Positions 41,976 to 51,865 are shown, counted from the stretch's first letter. The stretch: 60,786 bases of DNA from Paracoccus chinensis (GCF_900102885.1 NZ_FNGE01000015.1:1-60786), one strand, 5' to 3'. Notes: generated from the letters alone by a model not told the origin. Numbers and translations: made by a program.

Positions 41976-42521
41976 TCAGCGCTTGGCCTGCTCGCCTTCG
42001 GCCGACAGCTGCATGAACTTGACCGTCAGCTGCTCGGTCATGCCCAGAAGCGTCGAGAAGGTCTTTTCCTCCTCGGCCAGGGTCGCCTCGTAGGCGGACA
42101 CGTGCTGGGGGAAGCCCGCGGCCTGCGCCATGGCGATCAGCGAACGGTAGGTCGCCTGCTCGAAGGCCTCGAAGGCGACATTGGCGAAGTGGTTCTTCAT
42201 GATCTCGTCGGACATGACGGTGTGCATGATCGCCGCCATGTTGCCCGACATCTGCGTCGCCAGGTCCTTGATCATCGAGGGGCTGGAGCCGAGTTCCCCG
42301 AGGATCGTGTCGAGCCGCTGGATCTGCGCCTCGGTCTCGGCGAGGTGCTGCTGCAGAAGCGCCGCCACCTCGGGGTAGCTTTCGATGCGCTCGAGCTGCC
42401 GGTTGATGAGCTGGGTCGCCTGCTTTTCCAGGGCATGGGCGCTCTGGACGCCCATCACATACTGCTGCATGGCCAGGTCCGAGTTCATCGAGCCGGTCGC
42501 GTTGGTGTCGGTATAGGCCAT
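41976..42521 (-). CDS. DUF892/YciF-like ferritin-like protein
   Basis: This 181-aa, almost entirely helical protein has the pattern of the DUF892 (YciE/YciF) family: ALEKQATQLINRQLERIESY, HLAETEAQIQRLDTILGELG and FEAFEQATYRSLIAMAQAAG. These are four-helix bundle proteins of the ferritin-like superfamily, often induced by stress. ATG 42521 follows AGGAGGCCC. It lies 79 bases upstream of the SGNH gene on the same strand. Confidence 0.8.
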   Translation of the reverse strand: MAYTDTNATGSMNSDLAMQQYVMGVQSAHALEKQATQLINRQLERIESYPEVAALLQQHLAETEAQIQRLDTILGELGSSPSMIKDLATQMSGNMAAIMHTVMSDEIMKNHFANVAFEAFEQATYRSLIAMAQAAGFPQHVSAYEATLAEEEKTFSTLLGMTEQLTVKFMQLSAEGEQAKR

Positions 42522-42710
42522 CCCGGGCCTCCTGTGTTGTCGGTCCACGGATCGAACACGGCAGCGCGCGACTTGTTCCGCAGATCCGCGCGGTCCCGCG
42601 TCCCGGCGGAGCGGGCGGCGCCTGCCGGGCGTTACCCCTCTGCCGGGAATGCCGGGCCTGTCGCCGCGAGGCCGCCCGGGCCCGGAGCATGCATTCCAGG
42701 AGGTTCCAAC

Positions 42711-43778
42711 ATGCAGACCGACTCGCTGGAGTTCCTGTCGTCCCTGATCGCCGCGCCCTCTCCCAGCGGGCATGAACAGCCGGTAGCGCGGCTTTACCGC
42801 GATCATGCCGCCCGCTTCGCCGACGAGGTGAGCACCGACGTCCTGGGCAATGTCACGGCGGTGCTGAACCCCCATGCGCCCATGAAGGTCATGCTGGCCG
42901 GGCACATGGACGAGATCGGCTTCATCATCCACCATGTCGGGGACGACGGCCTTCTGTATTTCAGCGCAATCGGCGGGCATGACAGCCCCACGCCCTTGGG
43001 CCAGCGCGTCTGGGTGCACGGGCGCGAGCGGGTGCCCGGCGTGGTGGGGCGCAAGGCCATCCACCTGCTCGAACCCGACGAACTCGACAGGAAGCCGAAG
43101 ATGCAGGACCTGTGGATCGACATCGGCGCGGATTCGCGCGAGGCGGCCGAGGCGGTCGTCCGCCCCGGGGATGTCGTGACCTATCAGCAGGGGTTCCAGA
43201 TGCTGATGGGCGATCGCGCCGCCGCCCGGGCCTTCGACAACAAGGCCGGCGTCTTCGTCATCGCCGAAGCCCTGCGGCTGTTGCGGGAAGAAGGCGGCCT
43301 CGACCCGCAGGTCGGCGTTCATGCCGTCGCGACCGTGCAGGAGGAGATCGGCTCGCGCGGGGCGCAGGCGGCGGCCTTCGGCATCGCGCCGCAGTGCGGG
43401 CTGGCCGTGGACATGGGCCATGCCACCGACTACCCCGAGGCCAGGCTGTCCCGCCATGGCAGGCTGGAGCTCGGGAAGGGCCCCGGCATCGACCGCGGCG
43501 CGAACACCAACCCTGCCGTCTTCGCCCTTCTTGCCGAGGCGGCGCGGCAGGACGGCATCCCCTGTCAGGTCCATGTCACGGCAGGGGCCACCCCCACGGA
43601 TGCCCAGCCCATGCAGATCAACCGTGCCGGCATGGCCACGGGCCTGCTCAACGTGCCGCTGCGCTACATGCACACGCCCTGCGAGGTGCTGAGCCTGTCC
43701 GATCTCGAAGCCACCGCCCGCCTGATGGCCGCCTGTTGCCGGCGGATCACGCGCGACACGGACTTCACGCCGCGCTGA
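42711..43778 (+). CDS. M42 family metallopeptidase
   Basis: This 355-aa di-zinc aminopeptidase of the M42 (glutamyl aminopeptidase/FrvX) family has metal and catalytic residues in LAGHMDEIGFI, FDNKAGVFV, VQEEIGSRGAQ, DMGHATD and YMHTPCEV. It forms large oligomers in known members and trims short peptides in the cytoplasm. ATG 42711 follows CCAGGAGGTTCC. Its place just before two peptide-processing cassettes and the Anbu gene suggests a role in recycling peptides. Confidence 0.88.
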   Translation: MQTDSLEFLSSLIAAPSPSGHEQPVARLYRDHAARFADEVSTDVLGNVTAVLNPHAPMKVMLAGHMDEIGFIIHHVGDDGLLYFSAIGGHDSPTPLGQRVWVHGRERVPGVVGRKAIHLLEPDELDRKPKMQDLWIDIGADSREAAEAVVRPGDVVTYQQGFQMLMGDRAAARAFDNKAGVFVIAEALRLLREEGGLDPQVGVHAVATVQEEIGSRGAQAAAFGIAPQCGLAVDMGHATDYPEARLSRHGRLELGKGPGIDRGANTNPAVFALLAEAARQDGIPCQVHVTAGATPTDAQPMQINRAGMATGLLNVPLRYMHTPCEVLSLSDLEATARLMAACCRRITRDTDFTPR

Positions 43779-43948
43779 GGCGGACGGGGCAGCAGGGACG
43801 GACCGGGGTGAACGGCCATGTGACTAACATTTGATTATCATTATCTTCCCGCTGCCCGTGAAACTTCCGGCCCTTGAGCAGCTTAGATGAACATCCTCGG
43901 TCAGGCGCCCGCGCCTGCGCCGTGACCTCCGTGCTTTCAGGATCTCCG

Positions 43949-45067
43949 ATGCAGCTTTTCGAATGCCAGAATTGCGGCCAGGCTCTGTACTTCGAGAACC
44001 GCAGCTGCGAGCGCTGCGGGCATCGCCTGGGCTATGTCGCGGCCCAGCAATCGCTTGTGGCGATTGAGCCCGAGGGCGAGCTGTGGCGCCCCCTGAACGA
44101 CCCCGGAGCCAGATACCGCTTCTGCCGCAATGCCGATCACGATGTGTGCAACTGGCTGGTGGCCGCCGATGCCCCGGGGGATTTCTGCGAGGCCTGCCGC
44201 CACAACCGGATGATCCCCGACCTGTCGGACCCCGCCAATCTTCTGCGCTGGCGGCGGCTCGAGGATGCCAGGCACCGGCTTTTCTATTCCCTGATCCAGT
44301 TCGGGCTGCCGCTTGCCACGCGCGCCGAGCATCCCGAGGGGCTGGCCTTCGACATGCTCGCCGACCCCGAGGATCCCGACGCGCCCAAGGTGCTGACCGG
44401 CCATGACGCGGGGCTGATCACGATCAACATCGCCGAGGCCGACGATGCCGAACGCGAAAGCCGCCGCGAGGGGATGAGCGAGCTTTACCGCACCCTTCTG
44501 GGCCATTTCCGCCACGAGGTCGGGCATTACTACTGGGACCGCCTCGTGCGCGACGGCGACCCCGGCACCCTTGCTCGCTTCCGCGAACTGTTCGGCGACG
44601 AGCGCGAGGATTACGCCGAGGCCCTGCAGCGGCATTATGACGAGGGGCCGCGCCCCGACTGGCGCGACAGCCATATCTCGGCCTATGCCTCCAGCCACCC
44701 GTGGGAGGATTTCGCCGAAACCTGGGCGCATTACCTGCATATCGTGGACACGCTGGGAACCGCGAGCGCCTATGGGCTGTCGCTTCGCCCGAGCGTCTCG
44801 CAGGGGGAACCCGCGACGCCGCCCTGCGCCGACCCCTACAGGGCCCCGGACATCGAACAGCTGATGGCGGCCTGGACCCCGCTCACGCTGGCGGTCAACT
44901 CGCTCAACCGCAGCATGGGGCAGCCGGACCTGTATCCCTTTGTCCTGTCCCCGCCCGTCGTCACGAAGCTGGGCTTCGTGCACCGGCTTATCCGGTCCGC
45001 CGGGGAAGCCGCCGGGCGCGGGGCCGGGGAAGGCGCGAACCACCATGACCAACTCGCCCCGGCCTGA
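43949..45067 (+). CDS. Zinc-ribbon metallopeptidase (COG4307-like), copy 1
   Basis: The 372-aa protein has an N-terminal zinc ribbon (FECQNCGQALYFENRSCERC), a second CNWLVAAD and CEACRHNRMIPDL cysteine pair, and a zincin motif HFRHEVGHYYWDRLV (HExGH) followed by WEDFAETWAHYLHI as a likely third ligand region. The family is annotated only as a putative zinc-binding metallopeptidase. The stop is 51 bases before the ATP-grasp gene, forming a three-gene cassette. A second copy lies at 50750..51865. Confidence 0.82.
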   Translation: MQLFECQNCGQALYFENRSCERCGHRLGYVAAQQSLVAIEPEGELWRPLNDPGARYRFCRNADHDVCNWLVAADAPGDFCEACRHNRMIPDLSDPANLLRWRRLEDARHRLFYSLIQFGLPLATRAEHPEGLAFDMLADPEDPDAPKVLTGHDAGLITINIAEADDAERESRREGMSELYRTLLGHFRHEVGHYYWDRLVRDGDPGTLARFRELFGDEREDYAEALQRHYDEGPRPDWRDSHISAYASSHPWEDFAETWAHYLHIVDTLGTASAYGLSLRPSVSQGEPATPPCADPYRAPDIEQLMAAWTPLTLAVNSLNRSMGQPDLYPFVLSPPVVTKLGFVHRLIRSAGEAAGRGAGEGANHHDQLAPA

Positions 45068-45118
45068 GGCCCGGGCCGCCATTCCTCGTGCAAGAATTTC
45101 GAAGGCAACTGGAGCATC

Positions 45119-46576
45119 ATGACGATCTGCTGGGATGACTACGGGACCGAAGGTGTCCATGACGAGCTGATCTCGGCGGACGGCCAGCCCCGCCCCGGCG
45201 CCCGCGCGCTGGCCTCCTATCTCGCCTCGCTGGACGACAAGGCGCTGTCCGAGCGTGTCTCGACCGCCGAGCAGGTCATCCGCATGATGGGCATCACCTT
45301 TCGCGTCTATGGCGACGACGGCGGCTCTCTGGATCGCCACTGGCCCTATGATCTCATTCCCCGCATCCTGCCGCTGCCCGAATGGCGGCGGATCGAGGAA
45401 GGGCTGAAGCAGCGGGTCCTGGCCCTCAACCTCTTCATCGACGACGTCTATCACGACCAGCGCGCCTTCCAGGACGGCATCGTCCCCCGCGAGCTTCTGG
45501 CGACCTCCAAGAACTTCCGCCCCGAATGCATGGGGGTCTCTCCGGCCCACGGGGTCTGGGCGCATATCTGCGGCTCGGACCTGGTGCGGGACCGCGACGG
45601 GACCGTCTATGTGCTCGAGGACAACCTGCGCGTCCCCTCGGGCGTCAGCTACATGATCGAGAACCGCAAGGTCACCAAGCGCAGCTTCCCCGAGCTGTTC
45701 CGACAGGCCCGCATCCTGCCGGTCAACGACTATCCCATGCAGCTTTATTCCATGCTGGCCTCGGTCAGCCCGCGGCCCGGCGACACCCCGCGGATCGTCG
45801 TGCTGACGCCCGGCATCTACAACTCGGCCTATTTCGAGCACAGCTACCTCGCCCAGCAGATGGGGGTCGAGCTGGCGACCGGCGCCGACCTTTACGTCGA
45901 CGACGAGGACATGGTGCAGCTGCAGACCATCGACGGGCCGCGCCGCGTCGATGTGATCTACCGCCGCGTGGACGACCTGTTCCTCGACCCCGAGGCCTTC
46001 CGCCCCGATTCCATGCTGGGCGTGCCCGGCCTGATGCGCGCCTGGCAGGCGGGCAACGTCTCGCTGGTGAACGCCCCCGGCGCGGGCGTGGCCGATGACA
46101 AGGTGATCTACACCTATGTCCCGGCGCTGATCCGCTACTATCTCGACGCCGAGCCGATCCTTCCCAACGTGCCCAGCTATCGCTGCGTTTATCCGGGCGA
46201 GCGGGACCATGTGCTCGCCAACATCGACAATCTGGTGGTCAAGGCCGCCAATGAATCCGGCGGCTACGGCCTTCTGATCGGCCCTCATGCCACGGACGCC
46301 GAACGCGCGGCCTTTGCCGAGGCCGTCCGGCGCGATCCCCGCAACTACATGGCCCAGCCGATGCTGACACTTTCCACCGTCCCCACGATCGTGGGCAACC
46401 GGGTGGCGCCCCGCCACGTGGACCTGCGCCCCTTCATCCTGTCGGGCAGCCGCACCGACGTGACGGCCGGCGGCCTGACCCGCGTCGCGCTGGTCGAGGG
46501 CTCGACCGTCGTCAATTCCAGCCAGGGCGGCGGCAGCAAGGACACCTGGGTGGTCGATCTTTCGGGAGAAGCGTGA
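45119..46576 (+). CDS. Circularly permuted ATP-grasp protein, copy 1
   Basis: The 485-aa protein belongs to the COG2308 family: GLKQRVLALNLFIDDVYHDQ, CGSDLVRDRDGTVYVLEDNL, ESGGYGLLIGPHA and VVNSSQGGGSKDTWV are family hallmarks. Comparative genomics by the Aravind group predicts these as peptide or amide ligases acting with alpha-E proteins and Anbu proteases. No substrate is established. It overlaps the alpha-E gene by 1-4 bases. The copy at 51927..53381 is nearly the same over most of its length. Confidence 0.88.
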   Translation: MTICWDDYGTEGVHDELISADGQPRPGARALASYLASLDDKALSERVSTAEQVIRMMGITFRVYGDDGGSLDRHWPYDLIPRILPLPEWRRIEEGLKQRVLALNLFIDDVYHDQRAFQDGIVPRELLATSKNFRPECMGVSPAHGVWAHICGSDLVRDRDGTVYVLEDNLRVPSGVSYMIENRKVTKRSFPELFRQARILPVNDYPMQLYSMLASVSPRPGDTPRIVVLTPGIYNSAYFEHSYLAQQMGVELATGADLYVDDEDMVQLQTIDGPRRVDVIYRRVDDLFLDPEAFRPDSMLGVPGLMRAWQAGNVSLVNAPGAGVADDKVIYTYVPALIRYYLDAEPILPNVPSYRCVYPGERDHVLANIDNLVVKAANESGGYGLLIGPHATDAERAAFAEAVRRDPRNYMAQPMLTLSTVPTIVGNRVAPRHVDLRPFILSGSRTDVTAGGLTRVALVEGSTVVNSSQGGGSKDTWVVDLSGEA

Positions 46577-47538
46577 TGCTGTCGCGGGCGGCCGAGAACA
46601 TCTACTGGATGGCGCGCTATCTCGAGCGGGCCGAGAACACCGCGCGCCTGCTCAGCGTCCAGACGGAAACGCGGCTCGATCATCCCGATCCGGCCGAAGC
46701 CGCCTGGGACACGGTGCTGAGCGTCACCGGCACCTCCGGCGACTTCCGCAACCACGGTCTCGACTGCAGCGAACAGGCCGTGGCGGAGTTCCTGCTGAAC
46801 GATCCCCGCAACCCCTCGTCGGTGTTCAGCATCTGCGCCCGCGCGCGCGAGAACACCCGCACGCTGCTGGAGATCCTGCCCCGCGAAAGCTGGGAAGAGA
46901 TCAACCGGCTTCACCAGCTCACGGCCGAGCCCGACATCGCCGCGTCCCGGCGGCGCAGCGAGCACCTGCGCGAGATCATCGGCCGCATCCAGGCCCTGAC
47001 CGGCCTGTTCCTGGGCGGCATGAACGATGACGAGGGCTATGCCTTCCTGCGCCTCGGCCGCGCCATCGAGCGGGCGGATTTCGCGACGCGCGTCATGCTG
47101 GGCAATTTCCACGTGATCGAGCAGGGCACCGACGACAGCCAGGTCATCCGCGGGGCCGACTGGGTGGGCGTGCTCAAGTCGCTGACGGCCTTCCAGATGT
47201 TCCGGCGCGCCGTGCAGGGGCCGGTCACCGGCCCGCGGGTCGTCCGCTTCCTGACCTGTTCGTCCGTCTTTCCCCGCTCGATCGCCTACTGCACCCAGGA
47301 GATCCGGCAGTCGCTCGCACGGCTGCCCCGGTCCGAGCCGATCGCGGCCGCCGTGGACCGGCTGTCCTCCGGGCTTGTCTCGGAGTTCTGCGTCTCGGAC
47401 GAGGAGCGTGACGCCAGCCCCCTTCTTGCAAGGCTTCAGTCCGAACTGGCCGAGCTGCACGGCATGATCTCGGCGGATTATTTCACCCTTCGCGCAAGCG
47501 CGCCGCCCCGGGGCCAGCGGCAGGGCCAGAGCGCCTGA
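46573..47538 (+). CDS. Alpha-E domain protein, copy 1
   Basis: This 321-aa all-helical protein of the alpha-E/DUF403 family (COG2307) starts MLSRAAENIYWMARYLERAE and carries a middle MNDDEGYAFLRLGRAIERAD repeat of the same pattern. Two starts are possible, GTG 46573 or ATG 46576. Both overlap the ATP-grasp stop, so translation is coupled. The family always travels with ATP-grasp ligases and may bind the peptide substrate. Confidence 0.87.
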   Translation: MMLSRAAENIYWMARYLERAENTARLLSVQTETRLDHPDPAEAAWDTVLSVTGTSGDFRNHGLDCSEQAVAEFLLNDPRNPSSVFSICARARENTRTLLEILPRESWEEINRLHQLTAEPDIAASRRRSEHLREIIGRIQALTGLFLGGMNDDEGYAFLRLGRAIERADFATRVMLGNFHVIEQGTDDSQVIRGADWVGVLKSLTAFQMFRRAVQGPVTGPRVVRFLTCSSVFPRSIAYCTQEIRQSLARLPRSEPIAAAVDRLSSGLVSEFCVSDEERDASPLLARLQSELAELHGMISADYFTLRASAPPRGQRQGQSA

Positions 47539-47749
47539 AAGCCCGGCAATCGCTGGCCGGCCGCGCCCCGGCGTCCGCGGCCCGCCGGCTCGGGTGCCGC
47601 GACGGCAGGGTCCGCGCGGCGGCCGGATGATGGCATTGCGGGCTGACTTTTGTTGGTTCCCCGTTCATAACACCCGGAGAAACCTGATCCGCTCTCGTGC
47701 CGTTCTCTCGGCGGGGCCCCGCGACGCCACGAAAGGCGAAGACCTGCAG

Positions 47750-49654
47750 ATGCCGCAACGCGACCTTCTGGACACCATGCTCAAGCGTCAGAAGGTGCTG
47801 GCGGATTTCGCGGATTTCGCGCTGCAGTCGGACGATCTGGACGAGGTGCTGCAGGAAGCCTGCCGGCTGGTGGCCGCCGCCATGGGAACCGAGCGCGCCA
47901 AGGTGCTTGAGATCGAGGACGACGGGGACAGCCTGTTCCTGCGGGCCGGGATCGGCTGGGCGCCGGGCGACGTCGGGCACCTGCGCCTTTCGATGCAGGA
48001 CCATTCCTCGGAATCCTTCGCCATCAGGGCGCGCGAGCCGGTGATCACCCGCGACATCGCCCAGGAGGACCGCTTCGAGGTGCCCGACTTCATGAAGAAG
48101 GAAGGCATCGTCGCGCTGGTGAATGTTCCGATCTTCCTGCCCCGCCAGGGCGCCTTCGGCCTGCTGCAGGTGGACGACACGCGCCCGCGCGACTTCGACG
48201 GGCATGACAGCGCCTTTCTGCGCACCTATGCCGGTATCCTCGGGCCCATCGTGGACCGGCTGCTCAGGCTGCGGGACCTGCGCGCGACCGAGGAGCGCTT
48301 CCGCCTGACCGTCGAGGCGGCGGCGGATTACGCCATCTTCGTCACCGACGCCGAGGACCGGATCACCGACTGGCTGCCCGGCGCCGCCGCCGTCTTCGGC
48401 TGGACCGCCGAGGAGGTCCGGGGCAAGCCCTCGGCCATGCTCTATACCCCCGAGGACCGCGCCGCGGGCGTGCCCGACCAGGAAAGGGACACCGCCCTGC
48501 GGCAGGGCAGCGCGCCCGACGTGCGCTGGCACCTGCGCAAGGACGGCTCGCAGGTCTTCATCGAGGGATCGCGCCGCGCCCTGGGCCACATGCCGGGCGG
48601 GGGGTTCCTGAAGATCGGGCAGGACGTAACCGAACGGCGCCTGGCCGACGAGCAGCTGCGCGCCAGCGAGGAGCGGCTGCGCCTGCTGGGCGAACTGGCG
48701 CCGGCCCTGCTGTGGCAGGCGGACGCCACGGGTGACAGGATCGAGCTGAACGGGCGCGCCCTCGGCTACCTGGGGCAATCCCCCGGCGAGCTGCAGGCCG
48801 GCGGCTGGCTGGATTCGGTCCATCCCGAGGACCGCGAGGCGACGGCGCAAGCCTTTGCCGAGGCCTTCCGCTCGGGCCAGCCGCTCGAGCTTCAGTACCG
48901 GCTGCGCGGGCGCGACGGCGGATATCACTGGTTCCTGTGCCGCCAGGTCCCCTGGCAGGACGCGAACGGGCGGCTTGCCGGGTGGTTCGGGGCCGCCCTC
49001 GACATCGACGAGCTGCGCCGGCTGCAGATGCGCCAGGAGGTGCTGGTGGCCGAGCTTCAGCACCGCACCCGCAACCTGATCGGCGTGGTCCGGTCCGTCG
49101 CCCACCAGACCATGGGCGAGACAGGCTCGATCGGGGCCTTCCGCGAGGCCTTCGACCACCGGCTCAAGGCGCTGTCGCGGGTGCAGGGGCTGTTGTCGCG
49201 GGCCGAACACGAGCCGATCACCCTGCGCGCGCTGCTCAGCCTGGAACTGGATGCGCTCGGCGCGGCCGAAGGGCAGCGGCTGCCGCTGCAGGGTCCGCCC
49301 GTCTGCATCCGCCCCTCCCACGCCCAGACCCTTGCGCTGGCGCTGCACGAGCTGGCCACCAATGCCCGCAAACATGGCGCGCTGTCCGGGGCGGGCGGGC
49401 GGCTCGGCATCCGCTGGGAACTTCGCGACGGCCCGGCCGGGCGGCATCTGCACATCGACTGGCACGAGGACGGGCTGAACCGCGCCGGGGCCTGCCCGGC
49501 GGAGCCCCGCGCCGACGGGGGATACGGGCGCGTCCTCATCGAACAGGCCCTGCCCCATTCCCTGGGCGCCCGCACCACCTATGCGCTCGGGCTGACCGAG
49601 CTGCGCTGCACCATCGACCTGCCGCTCGACGCCGGCACCTCGGGGAGGTCCTGA
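47750..49654 (+). CDS. Hybrid-input sensor histidine kinase, HWE family (GAF-PAS-PAS-HWE)
   Basis: The 634-aa protein has no membrane segment. Residues about 15-185 form a GAF domain (LVAAAMGTERAKVLEIEDDG), 190-315 a PAS domain (AADYAIFVTDAEDRITDWLP) and 325-445 a second PAS domain (LAPALLWQADATGDRIELNG). The HWE kinase follows with phospho-acceptor His438 in AELQHRTRNLIG, N-box HELATNARKHGALS (Asn538) and the WE pair in GIRWELRDG. HWE kinases often sense light or redox in alphaproteobacteria. No LOV cysteine is seen here. The start at 47750 is chosen because the upstream codons look non-conserved. The next gene encodes its likely response regulator. Confidence 0.82.
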   Translation: MPQRDLLDTMLKRQKVLADFADFALQSDDLDEVLQEACRLVAAAMGTERAKVLEIEDDGDSLFLRAGIGWAPGDVGHLRLSMQDHSSESFAIRAREPVITRDIAQEDRFEVPDFMKKEGIVALVNVPIFLPRQGAFGLLQVDDTRPRDFDGHDSAFLRTYAGILGPIVDRLLRLRDLRATEERFRLTVEAAADYAIFVTDAEDRITDWLPGAAAVFGWTAEEVRGKPSAMLYTPEDRAAGVPDQERDTALRQGSAPDVRWHLRKDGSQVFIEGSRRALGHMPGGGFLKIGQDVTERRLADEQLRASEERLRLLGELAPALLWQADATGDRIELNGRALGYLGQSPGELQAGGWLDSVHPEDREATAQAFAEAFRSGQPLELQYRLRGRDGGYHWFLCRQVPWQDANGRLAGWFGAALDIDELRRLQMRQEVLVAELQHRTRNLIGVVRSVAHQTMGETGSIGAFREAFDHRLKALSRVQGLLSRAEHEPITLRALLSLELDALGAAEGQRLPLQGPPVCIRPSHAQTLALALHELATNARKHGALSGAGGRLGIRWELRDGPAGRHLHIDWHEDGLNRAGACPAEPRADGGYGRVLIEQALPHSLGARTTYALGLTELRCTIDLPLDAGTSGRS

Positions 49655-49656
49655 CC

Positions 49657-50019
49657 ATGACCACCGTCGCATCCCTTTCGGGACGGCACATCCTGCTGGT
49701 GGAGGATGACTTCATCATCGCGCTCGACCAGGCCGCCATGCTGGAAGAAGCCGGCGCCCGCGTCGTCGGGCCCGCCCCGACCGTCGCCGCGGCCCTGGAC
49801 CTCGTCGCCAGGTCCGAGCATCTCGACGGGGCGGTCCTGGACGTCAACCTGCGCGGCGAAACCTCCTATCCCGTGGCCGATGCGCTCAGGACCAGGTCGG
49901 TGCCCTTTGTTTTCCTGACCGGCTATGATCCGTCCATCATCGCGGCGGATTACGCCGATGCCCCGGTCTGCGAAAAGCCGCTGGACCTTCAGCGCGTCGC
50001 CCGGGGGATCTTCGGCTAA
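49657..50019 (+). CDS. Single-domain response regulator
   Basis: The 120-aa receiver domain has acidic residues in LLVEDDFIIALDQ, phospho-acceptor Asp62 in AVLDVNLRG, Thr in VFLTGYDPS and Lys in CEKPLDL. It has no output domain. ATG 49657 lies 2 bases after the kinase stop, with GGGGAGG just before, so the pair forms one two-component unit. Stand-alone receivers next to HWE kinases usually relay phosphate to another partner. Confidence 0.87.
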   Translation: MTTVASLSGRHILLVEDDFIIALDQAAMLEEAGARVVGPAPTVAAALDLVARSEHLDGAVLDVNLRGETSYPVADALRTRSVPFVFLTGYDPSIIAADYADAPVCEKPLDLQRVARGIFG

Positions 50020-50039
50020 GCGGCCCTTCCCGGTCGGGC

Positions 50040-50458
50040 CTACGCGACGGGCGCGCGCATTGCGGGCCCGAGGCCATCCGCGCATGGGGGAAGCGCCCCC
50101 ACGGCCTCGACCAGCCGGCCGAGGTTGAGGGGCTTTTCGAAGACAGGGGCCTCACCCCAAGCGGCGGGAAGCGCGGCGCGGTCATAGCCGGTGGCGAACA
50201 GGAACGGGATGCCGCGGGCGGACAGGGCCTCGACCAGCGGCGCCACCGCCACGCCGCGCAGATTGACATCAAGAACGGCGGCGTCGATGCGCCCCCCCCG
50301 TCCAGACCCGCCAGCGCGCTTTCCACCGTGGGGAAGGGACCGACCAGCCGGGCGCCCGCGCCGGACAGGGCGCGCGACAGTTCCTCGGCCTGGAAGAACT
50401 CGTCCTCGACCACCATGACGAAACGCCCCCGGAGGGACGTGCGGAGTCGTTGGTCCAT
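50040..50458 (-). pseudogene. Second receiver-domain regulator, frameshifted in a run of eight C (G on the coding strand)
   Basis: The N-terminal half reads MDQRLRTSLRGRFVMVVEDE, continuing to TVESALAGLDGGG, and then leaves frame. From about 50290 down, another frame gives the second half: IDAAVLDVNLRGVAVAPLVE, FLFATGYDRAALP and VFEKPLNLGRLV. The break lies in the homopolymer 50292..50299 (C8 on plus). Six or nine bases would restore a 140-aa receiver protein. The start has a strong GGGAGGAAGCC site. It is either a recent mutation, a sequencing error or a slippage switch. It faces the response regulator at 49657 and is its close relative. Confidence 0.78.
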
Positions 50459-50749
50459 GGCTTCCTCCCTCGACAAGGCGTCCGCAGGCCGCCGCCTCGG
50501 CATCATGGCAGCCCTGCCGACGGCTGCAATGCCCCGGATATGCGCAAGGAGGATCCGCCTCAAGCCGGACCTGCGCCCGATCGGCGGGGATGGGCCGAAA
50601 GGACGCCGTCCGGTCAAGGGCGCGCCCCCGCGCGGCCTTGCCGATCCCGCCCGCCCGTGGAACCTTCCGCCCTGACGCCGATTGAGCTTGGCTCTGGCCA
50701 CCGGTGCCGCCGCCAGTCCCCCGCGACGCGAAGCCTTCAGGATCCCTCC

Positions 50750-51865
50750 ATGCAACTGTTCGAATGCCAGAACTGCCGGCAGACGCTTCATTTCGAGAAC
50801 CGCTTCTGCGGGCGCTGCGGCCACCGCCTGGGCTATGTCGCGGCCCGGCAGGCGCTGGTGGCCTTGCAGGCGCGGGACGGCGCGTGGTGTCCCATCGACA
50901 GGCCCAGGGAAGCCTATCGCTTCTGCGCCAATGCCGGTCACGACGTCTGCAACTGGCTTGTCGCCTCGGGCGATCCCCATGCCTTCTGCGAGGCCTGCCG
51001 GCACAACCGGATGATCCCGGACCTGTCGGTCGCGGGAAACCTGGAACGCTGGCGCCGGATCGAGGCCGCCAAGCACCGGCTGTTCTATTCGCTGATCCAG
51101 TTCCGGCTTCCGCTCGCCACCCGCGCAGAGCATCCCGAGGGGCTGATCATCGACATGATCGCCGACCCCGATGACCCCACGGCCGAGCGGGTGCTGACCG
51201 GGCACGCCTCGGGGCTGATCACCATCAACATCGCCGAGGCCGACGACGCCGAGCGCGAAAGCAGGCGCGCCGGGATGGGCGAGCTTTACCGCACGGTGCT
51301 GGGTCATTTCCGCCACGAGGTCGGGCATTACTACTGGGACCGCCTCGTGCGCGACGGCCCGCCCGAGATGCTGGAACGCTTCCGCGCGCTGTTCGGCGAC
51401 GAGCGCGAGGATTACGCCGCCGCGCTCAACCGCCATTACGACCAGGGGCCTCCCCCCGACTGGCGCGACCGCTGCATCTCGGCCTATGCGACCGCCCATC
51501 CGTGGGAGGATTTCGCCGAAACCTGGGCGCATTACCTGCATATCGTGGACACTCTGGGCACCGCCAATGCCTTCGGCCTCGGGCTGCGCCCGCAGGTCGC
51601 GCAGGCGCACGAGCTTGCCACGCGCATCGACTTCGACGCCTACAAGGCCGACAACGTCGATGCGCTGGTCGAGGCCTGGCTGCCGCTGACGCTTGCGGTC
51701 AATTCGCTGAACCGCAGCATGGGCCTGCCGGACCTTTATCCCTTCGTGCTGTCCGCGCCCGTCATCACCAAGCTCGGATTCGTGCATGATCTCGTCGCCT
51801 CTGCCCAAAGGGCGGGCAGAGGCGGCACGGGAACCTTTTCGCCCGACGGCTCGCTTGTTCGATGA
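50750..51865 (+). CDS. Zinc-ribbon metallopeptidase (COG4307-like), copy 2
   Basis: This 371-aa paralog of 43949..45067 retains the zinc ribbon (FECQNCRQTLHFENRFCGRC), the CEACRHNRMIPDL pair, the HFRHEVGHYYWDRLV zinc site and the WEDFAETWAHYLHIVDTLGT region. The middle (after DTLGT) and the last 20 residues are the parts that differ most from copy 1. ATG 50750 sits in a context that resembles that of copy 1 (TTCAGGATCCCTCC versus TTCAGGATCTCCG), so the duplication included the ribosome site. Confidence 0.82.
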   Translation: MQLFECQNCRQTLHFENRFCGRCGHRLGYVAARQALVALQARDGAWCPIDRPREAYRFCANAGHDVCNWLVASGDPHAFCEACRHNRMIPDLSVAGNLERWRRIEAAKHRLFYSLIQFRLPLATRAEHPEGLIIDMIADPDDPTAERVLTGHASGLITINIAEADDAERESRRAGMGELYRTVLGHFRHEVGHYYWDRLVRDGPPEMLERFRALFGDEREDYAAALNRHYDQGPPPDWRDRCISAYATAHPWEDFAETWAHYLHIVDTLGTANAFGLGLRPQVAQAHELATRIDFDAYKADNVDALVEAWLPLTLAVNSLNRSMGLPDLYPFVLSAPVITKLGFVHDLVASAQRAGRGGTGTFSPDGSLVR

